Part shown: one piece after another, positions 53,873 to 64,000 of the stretch
How positions within the stretch are numbered: position 1 is the stretch's first letter
Layout: each line of letters starts with the position of its first letter
DNA from: Lepidonotus clava
Lineage: Eukaryota > Annelida > Polychaeta > Phyllodocida > Polynoidae
NCBI GenBank assembly: GCA_936440205.1
Contig: OW387138.1
Coordinates: forward strand, 54,513,526 to 54,577,525
Length of the DNA stretch: 64,000 nt
Direction of reading: 5' to 3'
Program-made: the position numbers and the translations under genes
Notes under the pieces: generated by a model
What the model was told of the DNA's origin: nothing
Databases searched by the model: none
The model's input: the letters and a program-made list of their open reading frames with translations, nothing else

Positions 53873-56812
53873 ACCACCAACCTCTTGGGAGTGTGATGGG
53901 TTCATGATAATTCATGCATTGACATGAGCGTTTAAACAAAGAATGTATGAATGTTAGAAAATTACATAACAACACGTTTAATTTCCTATGACAGAGTTGA
54001 ATGACATGATTTGCACACATCTTTGTGGTGTCGTGCAAACACAATAGTGGGTAACTCTGTCACAGCAAGAGATAACACACAAACCGGCAGCGACTTCACT
54101 AAATAAGCCATGCAACCAGGTTAACCAGAGATTGTATCCAAATGTATCAGAATGTACATATATCAAAGTGTAAGAAAGCAAAGTTAGTCAGTCCCTATCA
54201 GAATGTAAATATATCAGAGTGTTATAAAGCAAAGTTAGTCAGTCCCATTATGGAACTCACTGTGTTGACACACTTGACTTAATGCCAAGTTTAGGCTTCC
54301 TGTCTACAAAACACCAAGTACGAAGTCAGGAATAGAAGGTTATAGTAAAATGGGCATCTGGACTTATAAGGGGATCTGCACATAAGCGCATGAGCGGAAT
54401 GAAGCCGCGCTCGGACACGAGGTATGATGGCTCTGGGTCTGGGCACAAGGGCACGAGGGTACTAGAACAAGCTAAACTGGGTACACAAGTGAAGAATATG
54501 GAAAGCAACGGGCACGAAATGTTGGGCAGGTTGCCGATGCACTACCATCATACAATGCAGGTGATGACTCAACCTTAGGCCAATGACTATCAGAGCAGAC
54601 CTGGTGTTGGTCAGTAACCCTCCCCCCCCCTTCTCCGCATATTTAAACACAGGATACTGCCTCCTCACACCTTCACATACTTCCTCCCCCCCACCCCCCC
54701 TACACAATGTCATTTCCTTCCACTCCTCCACAACAGGTCTGCCCTCATGTACACGAGGCATGTCCTTTCCCCAACAGCCCACTGCGCATCATTCTTGCAA
54801 CCCCCCTTCCGGACACAACCGGGCACATGTGTAAAAAGGGCAAACACCCGACTCCCACATCCCTCATCTGTACTTTCCGCCAGGAGGTAGGAATCCAATG
54901 AGTAGTCTCCTATGGTAACTATATCATTTAGTGCACAAAAAGATTGGTTACAGCAAGTAGGGTTCAGGTAAGATACAGAGACCTATTGTTGTAACGCCCT
55001 TGAACACAGAGGGCAGCACCATCAGAACTAATGTCAGTTTCATACCCTGCACCCCAACCAATCAGATTTGAGAATAACTGAGAAGCAAAAGAGGTCCAGG
55101 TTTAGTTTTGGGTGAATCCATCCATAGCAGTGGTAGCCAATGTGCTGGGATGACCACAGCACATTCATATTGACCTAATTCCTTTATCTCAGCAGCATAT
55201 CTCCAATTAAGTTTGATTGCCTAAACCATTTTTTTCTCAACCGCAAGTGATGAAGCCTGTGTTTACAACACATACTGTTTATACTGTTTTTTGTGTTTAC
55301 TTCTTATTTTGTTGTGTGTTTAGTTCTCTCTTTTCCAAAAATTGTTAAACATTTTGAGTCTAATGAAGTCATTTTATTTCCTTCCCAGTCAATGTTGAAT
55401 ACTCCTACAGTGCATTCGCTGAATGCACTTCTTTACTTGCAACAGTGTTGTGGTGAACATGGTTGGTCATTTTTCATAGTGTTTACTTATTGGTCTTTGT
55501 GATGTAAATGATTATCTCCTGAAAAGGCTTCTTTACCATTGACTCTGGCATAATCATGTCAAAAATATGCAGAATTGAATTGACACAAATGTAGTTTTTT
55601 CACACAGAATTCAACAAATTAGTGTGGGAGGATGAATTTTTAGTGTCACTGGTTATCCTAGTGGTGATTCAATGTGTGATGATACTGGAATTTAGGATAA
55701 TTTCAGATACTTGTTTATCTTTGCCCAGTGACTTGATGAAAGCTTAACTTTGAAAGTGTTATCAAGTCACCATTCACATGAAAGGCTTCATGGTGTTTTG
55801 GATGACAGCAACATAAGTAACAAAACCTAAAATATGACTTACATTTCTAAGTAGCACAAATAGCTGTTTGATACCAGCAGTTTTTCTTGTGACAAAACAT
55901 AAGGCACTCTTTATAAAATGTACATTTATTTAGAGTATGTCTATCATAAATATATGCATTTCAAAACAACCTAAGGAATTATGTCATATATAAGTGATAA
56001 CTGTTATATAGATACGTATTTCAGATGAGAATTGACATAAAATAAATGTTTTTCATTTACCTGTGAAAATAATGTTCATTATCTGTCAAAATAACCTTCA
56101 TCAGAATGGAACATTCACTCAATCCTAGTCACTGCCATTCAAAGACTTTCCCTACCTAATTTTCCTTTTTCTTGACTATTTCATTCTTTATTGTGTGAAT
56201 CATATTTAGGGGGTTTCTTGCATGTAATTTCACAAGTTCCCATATTGTGTGTATTCCACTTCATTTGTGACCAGATCAGTCATAATGGGTTGGATGTTGC
56301 AAAGATACGACTTTGAGTTGGTTGGATTTGTTGTTTAGCTCAAAAAAGAGCTTCATTTTGATACCAAGATTGTGTTCCTACAATGATTAGGGGTGGAGTT
56401 AGCTTTTTCGCTATACACAGTAGGCTGGAGAAAAATATGATTGAAGTTTTTATGTGCAGTTTTAAGTATACCTGGTCAGAATTCCTTAGATACTACTAGA
56501 AGGTTATGTCCCAGCAACTTGGGGCTCAGAATATACATTCTAGACTAGTTGAACTACAAAATACTCTGAATTCATACTTTAGAAAATTAATGGAAACTTT
56601 AATCATGCCGGCCTTGTAAAGATAGGGTACAATGTCGGTAATTCTGCATCTGAAAATGAAAGACTTAACCTAGAGTGCAAGCTCAAGCAGTCACAATACC
56701 TGTTCTAGAAGGCTGAATTGAAGTCTGAACTACTTGAAAAGAGTCTATGGAAATGTTCAAGTGTATTTCAGTCTGTTTTTCAATAAATGATTAGTGTGAG
56801 AGTTCAATTTAA
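53873..56812. other. Gene-free stretch
   Basis: Contains a C-rich stretch near 54615-54710 and AT-rich sequence beyond 55.2 kb. No supported gene. Confidence 0.5.
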
Positions 56813-57520
56813 GGATAGACAACACCTCTCAGTGGCAAATTCGTGGGACTCTCTTTAAATAGGCTTATATTATTCATTATCTATAACATGTCCTTGAGTC
56901 TTATGTCATTCAATACACATTTGAAAGCCCTATCTATCCATATAACTCATATTATAATGTATAGAGATATGCCTGTATGAGCATGCTGGGAAAACAAAAA
57001 AAAACTCATTCATAACTTTTATTTTTTGAACATCGATATCTCACCTAATATTTGATGAAAAGCTAGGAAATTTCAACAGCATATGAACAACATTCATCTG
57101 GAGGGAAGTGTGTCTCAGATTTTTTATTTAGGTCCTAGTTTTTGTTTTATGAAATATAGAAAACAATATTGAACAAAAATAACAAAAAGTTTCCCGTTTT
57201 CAGACCTAAAACAAAAACTAGGGCCTAAATAAAGAACCTGAGACACACTTCCCTCCATGATAACATCATTGACAAGCAGTTCAAATTTTGTAGAAATATC
57301 TTAAGCAGTTACTGAGATATCCATGTTCAAAAAATAAAAGTGAGAAAATAAGTTTTTAATTGTTTGCTTCTTGAATTTTAAAGTGACAACAAAATACTTT
57401 ATATGTAAAGATAGAGAAAATTATGCCTCATCTTTTGATGTATACTATATATTGTACTGTGGTTAGATAGAGCGCAATTTGAACTACCTTAAATGGCACC
57501 CTGAGAGGTGTTGACTATCC
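56813..57520. mobile_element. 708-bp foldback element flanked by TTAA
   Basis: Inverted ends GGATAGACAACACCTCTCAG and CTGAGAGGTGTTGACTATCC. TTAA lies directly outside both ends (56809-56812 and 57521-57524), the target site of piggyBac-type elements. Long inner arms also pair: GGAGGGAAGTGTGTCTCAG near 57098 with CTGAGACACACTTCCCTCC near 57238, and TTTTTGAACATCGATATCTC near 57026 with GAGATATCCATGTTCAAAAA near 57314. No coding frame. Confidence 0.75.
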
Positions 57521-57547
57521 TTAAGTCTAAGTATATATAGGTATATT

Positions 57548-59770
57548 CTAGCCTCTGATTCTAGCTGCTATAGGATGTGGACCGGCCATGACCCCGCCTG
57601 CTGCTTTGGCTGCACGTACATTTGGGTGGGGCAGTGGCCCCAGGGATGTGGGTGTGTGTCCATTCCACGTTGCATTTTGGCTGCTGTAACTGAGTCTGAG
57701 TCCTCTGAGCCCATTCTGGGGTTTGCCCTCCACCCCAACCTACACCAAGACGTCCACCATGACCTCTACCTCACCCTTACCCACTACCTCAACCACATCC
57801 TGTCATGGCATACCTCCTGCTCCTTAGGGCCCCACACCATGATCTGGCTATGGGTCCCTGTGCCGTAGTGCCTCTGCTGCCGGCTCAGCATCCCCGGGCT
57901 TTGGGCACATAATGTATTTGGTTTACTCTGTGGAGAAGTCTCTGATGTTTTTGAAGAGGTATCACTGCCCCTGGAGGGGAAGACCCAGGAAAGGTGTGGC
58001 CAGTGGTGGGACCTTTGGGACGGCTCCAGTGTCCACAGTGAGCCATTCCACTTCTCCCAGCTCTAAGTCACAGTACTGTTAGACGGTCACCTTCCCGGGG
58101 CTGTTTGATGAGAAGATAAAGTGGTGATACTGCTTGATCCCTTTCATTGGCTGGGTGAACAGGGTTAGGAAGGATTGCCAGTTATAGGTTGGGACGTAGA
58201 CATCCCCACCTTCTGACCCACACAGCTGAGATATATTGACTTCTGTTTAGGTGCTTTACGGGACGGTCTTCTATTATATTATTATTAAATATAGTGTCTT
58301 AGTTGTACCAAGACTGGCACGCTTGGAAGATCAGGTTATTTACCTGAAAGTTTTGCAACAAAAAAAAAGACAAAAAAAAGGTCAGCAAGGGAGGAGACCT
58401 TAGCACAGCAAAACCACTGCTTGAGGAGACCAAATCACCAGTTGGGGGCAAACTTGGTGTGGCTGGTTGAATTAAAGTTCAAAGTGATCTGTTTATGGAG
58501 ACCACTCAGGACCTGCCACTTGAGATAACCAATCACATATTATTTGTTCTTGTTTTGCCCACTGCCATTGTCACAGGTCGAGTAGCCGTTCACTGAGGGA
58601 GTAGGTGGCAAAGTAGTGGTGGAGGTAGGAGATGACAGCATTCAAACCCTTGCTGCCATGGTGGGACTTATCAAGAAGGTCGTTTACTTGATGGGGGATG
58701 GCCTCGGCACACACGCCAAAGATGCCTACTTTGCTTGGGACAAGGAAGTAGAGAGGTCCTGGCTGCATGGGGGAGGAGGAGAGGTGCAGCTGCTTTGCAT
58801 AGTTGAAAGATACATCTGCCGGGTGTCAGAGGAGCAGTGAGCTTGTGGCCCGAGCGCTGGGTGTCCTGCCTCGACATTGGCCTGCTTTTCTGTGGTAGTC
58901 CAGCTCCTTGGCCACCACATCCAGGTGCTTCTGCTGCTTCTTTATCTTTGCCTGCTTAACTACTTCAGGGAGGTTAGAGGAGTAGATGTCACGGTTGTTC
59001 CTCTGACACTCCCAGCACAGGTCAGTCATTGGGCGAGAACACACAATACAGGGTAGCAACTGGCGCCAGAGGTTACGGAAAGTGGTCAAGGCAACCTGAC
59101 GGTTAGCGTCCCTGATGGCCTTTTGATGCTGTTTATGCTTCCTTTCTTATGCTGGAGGGGAGGAGGAGGATGTCGTTGCGTTTGTGAGTGGAGACTCGGC
59201 CGGGGAAGACAGGGGCATAAGTTTTGGCGTAGGAGTTCATAAAGTCAACCACGCTGCGGACATCTTTAAGGTCAAGGGCATGGGTGTTGGCATCGTGTCT
59301 GCTGGATATCTTAGTACGGGATATGACCCCATGCTCCCTATACCACTGGCTGATGGCAGTCATCTTGTTGACACTACAGCTGAAATACAAGATCATAAAA
59401 CTTATAACTGGGAAAACTTTGACATAACAGGTTGAATTCGGACATGTAATTGTGGGACTAGTAGTCTATAGTCATGTAATGATCAATGTGTACATGTGAA
59501 TAAGTTATAGCATAACACAGGCTTGGGAACTACTTAGACAGAGAACGTCAGCTGCAGAGATGAATAAATACCTGTAGAGAAAGAGCAGGGTCTCCCAGCA
59601 GACCTTCTTGCCCTGACGGTATAGTGGCTCCATTGGTGCTGCCTTTCATCCTTGCCATTTGGCCCCTTCTTCCAGGTTGACAGCCGTGCCGAGGTGTCAG
59701 TTCAGGCACTTGTAACAGCCAACAGGAGCATGTCCTTCTCCCCTGAAATGGAAATCTGACAAATAACATT
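57548..59770 (-). pseudogene. Decayed DUF7869-like gene with one intron
   Basis: On the minus strand, pieces match a multi-copy invertebrate family (DUF7869 as I recall it). N-terminal GQEGLLGD/QGKKVCWETLL region near 59600; an intron with a GTATTT donor (about 59570) and acceptor near 59385; then SVVDFMNSYAKTYA, FPGRVSTHKRND and LLPSSIRKEA. After a gap comes LWRQLLPCIVCSRPMTDLCW plus ECQ, then QPGPLYFLVPSKVGIFGVC, AVISYLHHYFATYSL, a GQNKN motif, SHTKFAPNW, then VNISQLCGSEGGDVYVPTYN and KGIKQYHHF near 58100-58250. Several stops and frame changes occur, for example near 58520 and 58440. The molecular role of the family is not known to me; it may be transposon-derived. Confidence 0.6.
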
Positions 59771-61636
59771 AGTGATGAGTGACCGACTTTGGGAGAAAAA
59801 ACAAAGAAATCCTAAGAACTGTACACTCTGGTCTACTTCCCAGGTCACCGAAGTTACTTGGTCTAAATTGTTGATGTCACAGAGGTAAAGCAGAGGTAAA
59901 CAGAGAGAGCACTATCTGTGTTTAAGACCTGGATTTCAGCCACACCACGAGTCAGCTGGGTGACCTCCACATTAATTTCTGAGATATGTGAGGGCACCCT
60001 GAGAGATTGAATTAGGTTCATTAGATTGCCACTAAGAACTTTTAATTAGGCCTCAGAGAGTGTAATGGCCGACACCGTCCATGGTAAACATGACAGACGC
60101 CGTTAACTAGGTCACAACGTCATAGTTTCAAGAATTGTTGATTCTGAACCTAAAGACAGTAAGAATCATGAAAATAACTATGGCATATCTTAGAAAACAT
60201 ATTTGGGCAACTTTTGATCGCAGGTTCGCGACACAACTCAGACAATTTCGATCACAAGACACAAACAAGCATGGCCTACCTAAAGTTTTTGCACCTGTTG
60301 GTCTCATCTGCCGCAGTTGCGCTGTTGGATCTGGATAATCAGGGGCTTATTCTCGTCCTCCCCTGGATCCTGCGGCCCCTCCAAGCCTCTATATCCTTTT
60401 AAGACAGGGTAGCATCGTCCTAACCCTCCAATAAGTCCCCATCGTCCTCAGCAACGATGAAGTAATCCTCCACGAGTAGTGGCCATTGATCGACGTTGGC
60501 GCGACCCTGAAGATTAGTCTGAACAATCATGCTTCCGTGTCTCAGCAAATCAGAGCAATCAGAGCGTAACATGTGACTTCCTTGACATTTGTTTACGGTG
60601 ACCGCCTTTATTATCCGCCCTATAATTGATCCATCCCCGTCCAAATTCAAAATCCGGCCATGCCATTAGCTAGAGCGGGTCCTGCGCTTTTTGGTAGTAC
60701 CAAAAGTTCATATGTTCTCAACTCCTAATGGTGGCTCGCAAGTCGGCAATGTTATAAAAATCGGGGTCTCAGGAGCCTTTTGTTCCAACTCACTGAAACA
60801 GAAGAACAACTTTGGGGTCATTCTAGCACACTTAGAATTTAAATCAAAATATTCTGGGAAATGATAGTCCTGATATTAAAGAATAAAAAAATGTTAAAAA
60901 GTCATTTTCGATGTTGGGGCCAATTTCTAATTTTAGAAGACCATATCTCAGTTTAATCATGTGTGACGTGCGACTCATTTTTTCGGATCGGGTCACATTT
61001 ATGTATACTCAAAATATTTCAAATGAAAAAGGAGGCAAAACGTTGAGATTTGATGGGTTATTCAGGAAAGAAAAATAAATTTTAAAATTCCCTAAAATCT
61101 GGGCCTTTCAATACTCCCCGTGCTACATCATAATAAAGGGAATTCCATTTCTAAACAGTTTGGGAATATAAGGATATTTAATGAATTTAAGTCAATGAAA
61201 ATCACAAATAATAATAGCCAGCATTTGGCCTTATATCAGAAATTTATACTAAAACTCATTTTTATACACTTTTGAGACTTGGGGATTCCCTTTTATTGGA
61301 AGGTATGGAGCATCATTATTGCCTTTGTTCCCCTTCTTCAGATAAATGTGCTTCAGGCCTGTTACCTTTCTAAATATTTCCCAAGGTGCATCTGGATCTA
61401 AGCTTGTTTTCATGTACAATGTAATAGACAAGATATCCATGCTTGGGAGAATCAAAGTGTGTGAAAAATGAATGATAAACATACTAACAATACTACAAGC
61501 AAGAAAACATGAAATAAGACTTACTTGAAAAATGACATAAGCTGAATGCCACTGTAAGCATCATCATTCCATAGTGATACAGTGGATTAATAAGTTAACA
61601 AGACATGATCATAATTTGTTTATTTTTATTTTTCAG
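59771..61636. other. Gene-free stretch
   Basis: No supported gene. AT-rich from 60.8 kb, so it may be intron or intergenic. Confidence 0.45.
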
Positions 61637-61743
61637 TTCGATTACTTTGGGCCATCACGTTTTAACAGGCCCTTTCCTCCTCTGCGCCCCAACCAGTTTG
61701 GTCTAGCTGATGAGGGCCCAAAACCATTCAATCCATTTACAAG
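61637..61743 (+). CDS. Single exon of an unidentified host gene
   Basis: A pyrimidine-rich tract and TTTTCAG acceptor precede 61637, and AAG followed by GTGAGAC gives a donor after 61743. Of three frames only one is open across the 107 nt; it encodes FDYFGPSRFNRPFPP and ends NPFTR, rich in Pro and Phe. The length is not a multiple of three, so neighbouring exons must complete the frame. No partner exon is visible within the window. The family is not recognised. Confidence 0.55.
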
Positions 61744-64000
61744 GTGAGACAATATTCTATATATCCCAAGAAGACAACACAAGTATTGACGTTTAGACTG
61801 TCAATGTAAGCAGCCATTTATTTGACAATATACAATTGTAGTAGGATAATAATGATGAAAAAACACACACATGATATATCCCTCTCTTCTGCCATTGACT
61901 TGTCAAGGTCTGTTTCAGGGCCTGGTGTTGCAACTATTACGAAACGGTTTTCTCTCTGTGTAACATATCGCCTGATGTTTCTGTCAAGTACAGCAGAACA
62001 GCTTGGCTTTTCCTGTGACCTCTTCACTGAATGTCAATTAGGGAAAAAAACATTTTATACAAGTAACTGATGCCCCTGTTTGAAGGGAATAGGTAGTGAG
62101 ATTTGTCAAAACACCTTTAGCTGACAGGTTTGTCAACTTTGTGTTGGGCAACTTGTTAGTCAGGACAATGACTTTGTTTTTGAGATACCTAAACACAGGA
62201 TCATTTTTAGAGATACCTATTAGATAAATTGACTTTCACCAAACAAAAAGGGATCCTTTACAGTATGAAATTGCTATTTGCAAATGGTTTTCTTTAAAGG
62301 TGAAGCAACAGGAAAATTATCAAACATTTACTTTCTGCTTGAAATGCTGTATTGAGACATAATGCAAATATATCAAAAGTGCCCTTGACCATAGATTTGC
62401 ATACAATATTATTGTGGGTGTTTTAAGGAGTGTGAAACCACTCTGACACTTAGGGGTCCCCCAGGCAGCCCCTGGCCAGTGACCAGGTACGTGACATCAT
62501 GTATGGGTTGGTTTGGTAATACTTAACTAGACTGGATGTCTCTCACTGGGGTTACTGCAGCTATATTGAAGAGTTAACCAAGATAAAAATTAAAGTCAGC
62601 ATGATTCATAATCATATTATAAATGTAGAAGGTTGATTTCTTTATTTTCAATGGAAACGACATGTGGTGACTGATATAAGTAAGAGGGGACTGGCATAAA
62701 GTGAAAGAAGTGTTATATTCACATTTTATATCAAATGTTTACACCATCCGTCTCCACAGTCCCACCTCGTTGGCCTTGGCTAATAGTGTAAAGTAACTGT
62801 GCGTACATAAATATATCTTAAACATCAAAGTCAGGAAAGTGTATGTCACGCGACCTTCATCCTGGAGCTTATATTAAGGGGAGCTGAGATTGACCTTGAG
62901 GTTAAAATAAAAACCATAAACCTCATTGTACATTCAAAATGCCTCCCGTTTCAAGTTTATGGAGATATGCTTCCATAGTGCAGCTCAGTTTTCACACATA
63001 CCGAACTGACAGTCAGTGAACAGGGATTCACACCTTAACAGCTGACACTTGAGATTTTTTAGTTCACAGTTACATGTGTGCAACAACGAAACAATTTCCC
63101 GCCCTTTCTATGTCTGACCAGAGTTGTTAGTAAAGGCCTTGACTGACTAGCATGCCTCAGGGGGCAAGTAGAGGCACAGATGACTTGTTGAAGAAAACAA
63201 TCATTTAATAAGGCTTTTAAGCCACTTTGGGCAATTTGAGAAAAAAAAACATATTTGAAACATTTATGGCTCTTATGATGCGTCAAATATGGGTCAAAAC
63301 TGACTTTGAGGTTGCAGCCCGAAGTAAGAAAGACCATTATTTTCATACCAGGAAATTAGGTAACAATTACAACATATATATTCTAGAAATTTACAAAGTA
63401 TTTTAACTTTTTTATATACTGAAAAACTCAACCAATTGATTTTGCCAAAAACCTGCATAAATCAAACTTAGGCCCATATGATTCCAAAAATGTCCCCTAT
63501 TTGATGGTAATCATTTTACATATTTCCGTACCTCCCCTCCACACCCCTGGGCCTCCCCTCTATAAATAGCAACCTGTAGCCTCTTGATAATCTTAAGATA
63601 CAAGGAGCAATCAACTTGTGGAAGAAAAGAATTGTTTGAAATGGTTTTTATGCCCATTTGACCATTTTGAAAAATTTCCAAATTTCAAATATGTATGACT
63701 CTCAGTATGAGTCAACTATGAGTCAAAAGTAGTATGATGGAGTCGCTGGCATGCATAGTCAATGCTACTGAGTAGGTCAGTAGGTCACTACGACTGAGTT
63801 TCGGTCTAAAATAGGTTCATAGACTAATAGAGAGTTTGAATAATTAGGGCATTAGGACCTACTTTTAAAAATTAGGTCACGAGAGGTCAGAGGTTATTTA
63901 GCTATTTATAATTAGGTCAGAGGTCAGAGGTTAGAGAATATATGTCAGAAATATTAGAAAACAGGGGCACTGAGAAAACATGTCATGGGAAGAGAGCGTG
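61744..64000. other. Probable intron or intergenic sequence
   Basis: No supported coding frame. The end (63740-63950) is rich in AGGTCA-type motifs. Confidence 0.45.
63750..63940. repeat. Cluster of AGGTCA direct motifs
   Basis: AGGTCAGTAGGTCA near 63755 (spacer 2) and AGGTCAGAGGTCAGAGGTTA near 63916 (spacer 1), plus single AGGTCA units between them. These match nuclear-receptor half-sites, but simple-sequence drift explains them as well. Confidence 0.4.

Noticed and set aside
54462-54901. Short frames around the C-rich stretch at 54.6 kb
   Set aside because: Low-complexity, no domain, no splice or promoter context.
1-64000. CRISPR arrays, bacterial operons, phage genes
   Set aside because: No regularly spaced repeats or prokaryotic gene organisation; the window is clearly eukaryotic.

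Overview
The window is eukaryotic and dominated by mobile elements. Spliced genes with GT-AG introns, TATA boxes and AATAAA signals rule out a prokaryote. The mix fits a marine invertebrate deuterostome, and amphioxus (Branchiostoma) is my best guess: CR1-type LINEs with esterase genes, an intron-bearing En/Spm transposase, many foldback MITEs and TTAGGG-type interstitial repeats. The species cannot be proven from the sequence alone. Only one short exon (61.6 kb) looks like an ordinary host gene.

Layout: 1-6.4 kb is a minus-strand Ty3/Gypsy element (gag, pol, one LTR; the other LTR lies outside). 6.4-11 kb is AT-rich, with MITEs, a palindrome and a tRNA-like SINE head. 11-24.7 kb is a compact cluster: a small multi-exon Cys-rich gene (-), an En/Spm (CACTA, tnp2-type) transposase gene (-), a plus-strand gene head to head with it, then a multi-exon Ser/Thr/Pro-repeat gene (-) head to head with a second plus-strand gene. 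The two plus-strand genes look distantly related, so the pair may be a repeated module. 24.8-31.1 kb is a minus-strand CR1-like LINE. 31.7-33.6 kb is a broken, isolated baculovirus-F-like envelope gene. 34.4 kb holds a hAT-type MITE, and 36.3 kb holds telomere-like repeats inside a small inverted-repeat element. About 36.4-42.8 kb is a second, plus-strand CR1-like LINE, flanked by two direct copies of a roughly 0.4 kb repeat. 46.85-53.86 kb is a full-length L1/Tx1-like LINE with both ORFs open, a poly(A) tail and a perfect 16-bp target-site duplication. 53.9-64 kb is mostly non-coding, with a 708-bp TTAA-flanked foldback element, a decayed DUF7869-like gene and the lone host exon.

Main observation: all three LINEs, from two distinct LINE groups, encode an ORF1 protein with coiled coil, RRM-like domain and a C-terminal NADAR (YbiA-like ADP-ribose-processing) domain. 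The two CR1-like elements also carry a separate SGNH-hydrolase (esterase) frame between ORF1 and the endonuclease/reverse transcriptase. NADAR proteins remove ADP-ribose from guanine or act on related N-glycosides, so these LINEs may carry a function that counters ADP-ribosylation of their RNA or cDNA. That link is inference.
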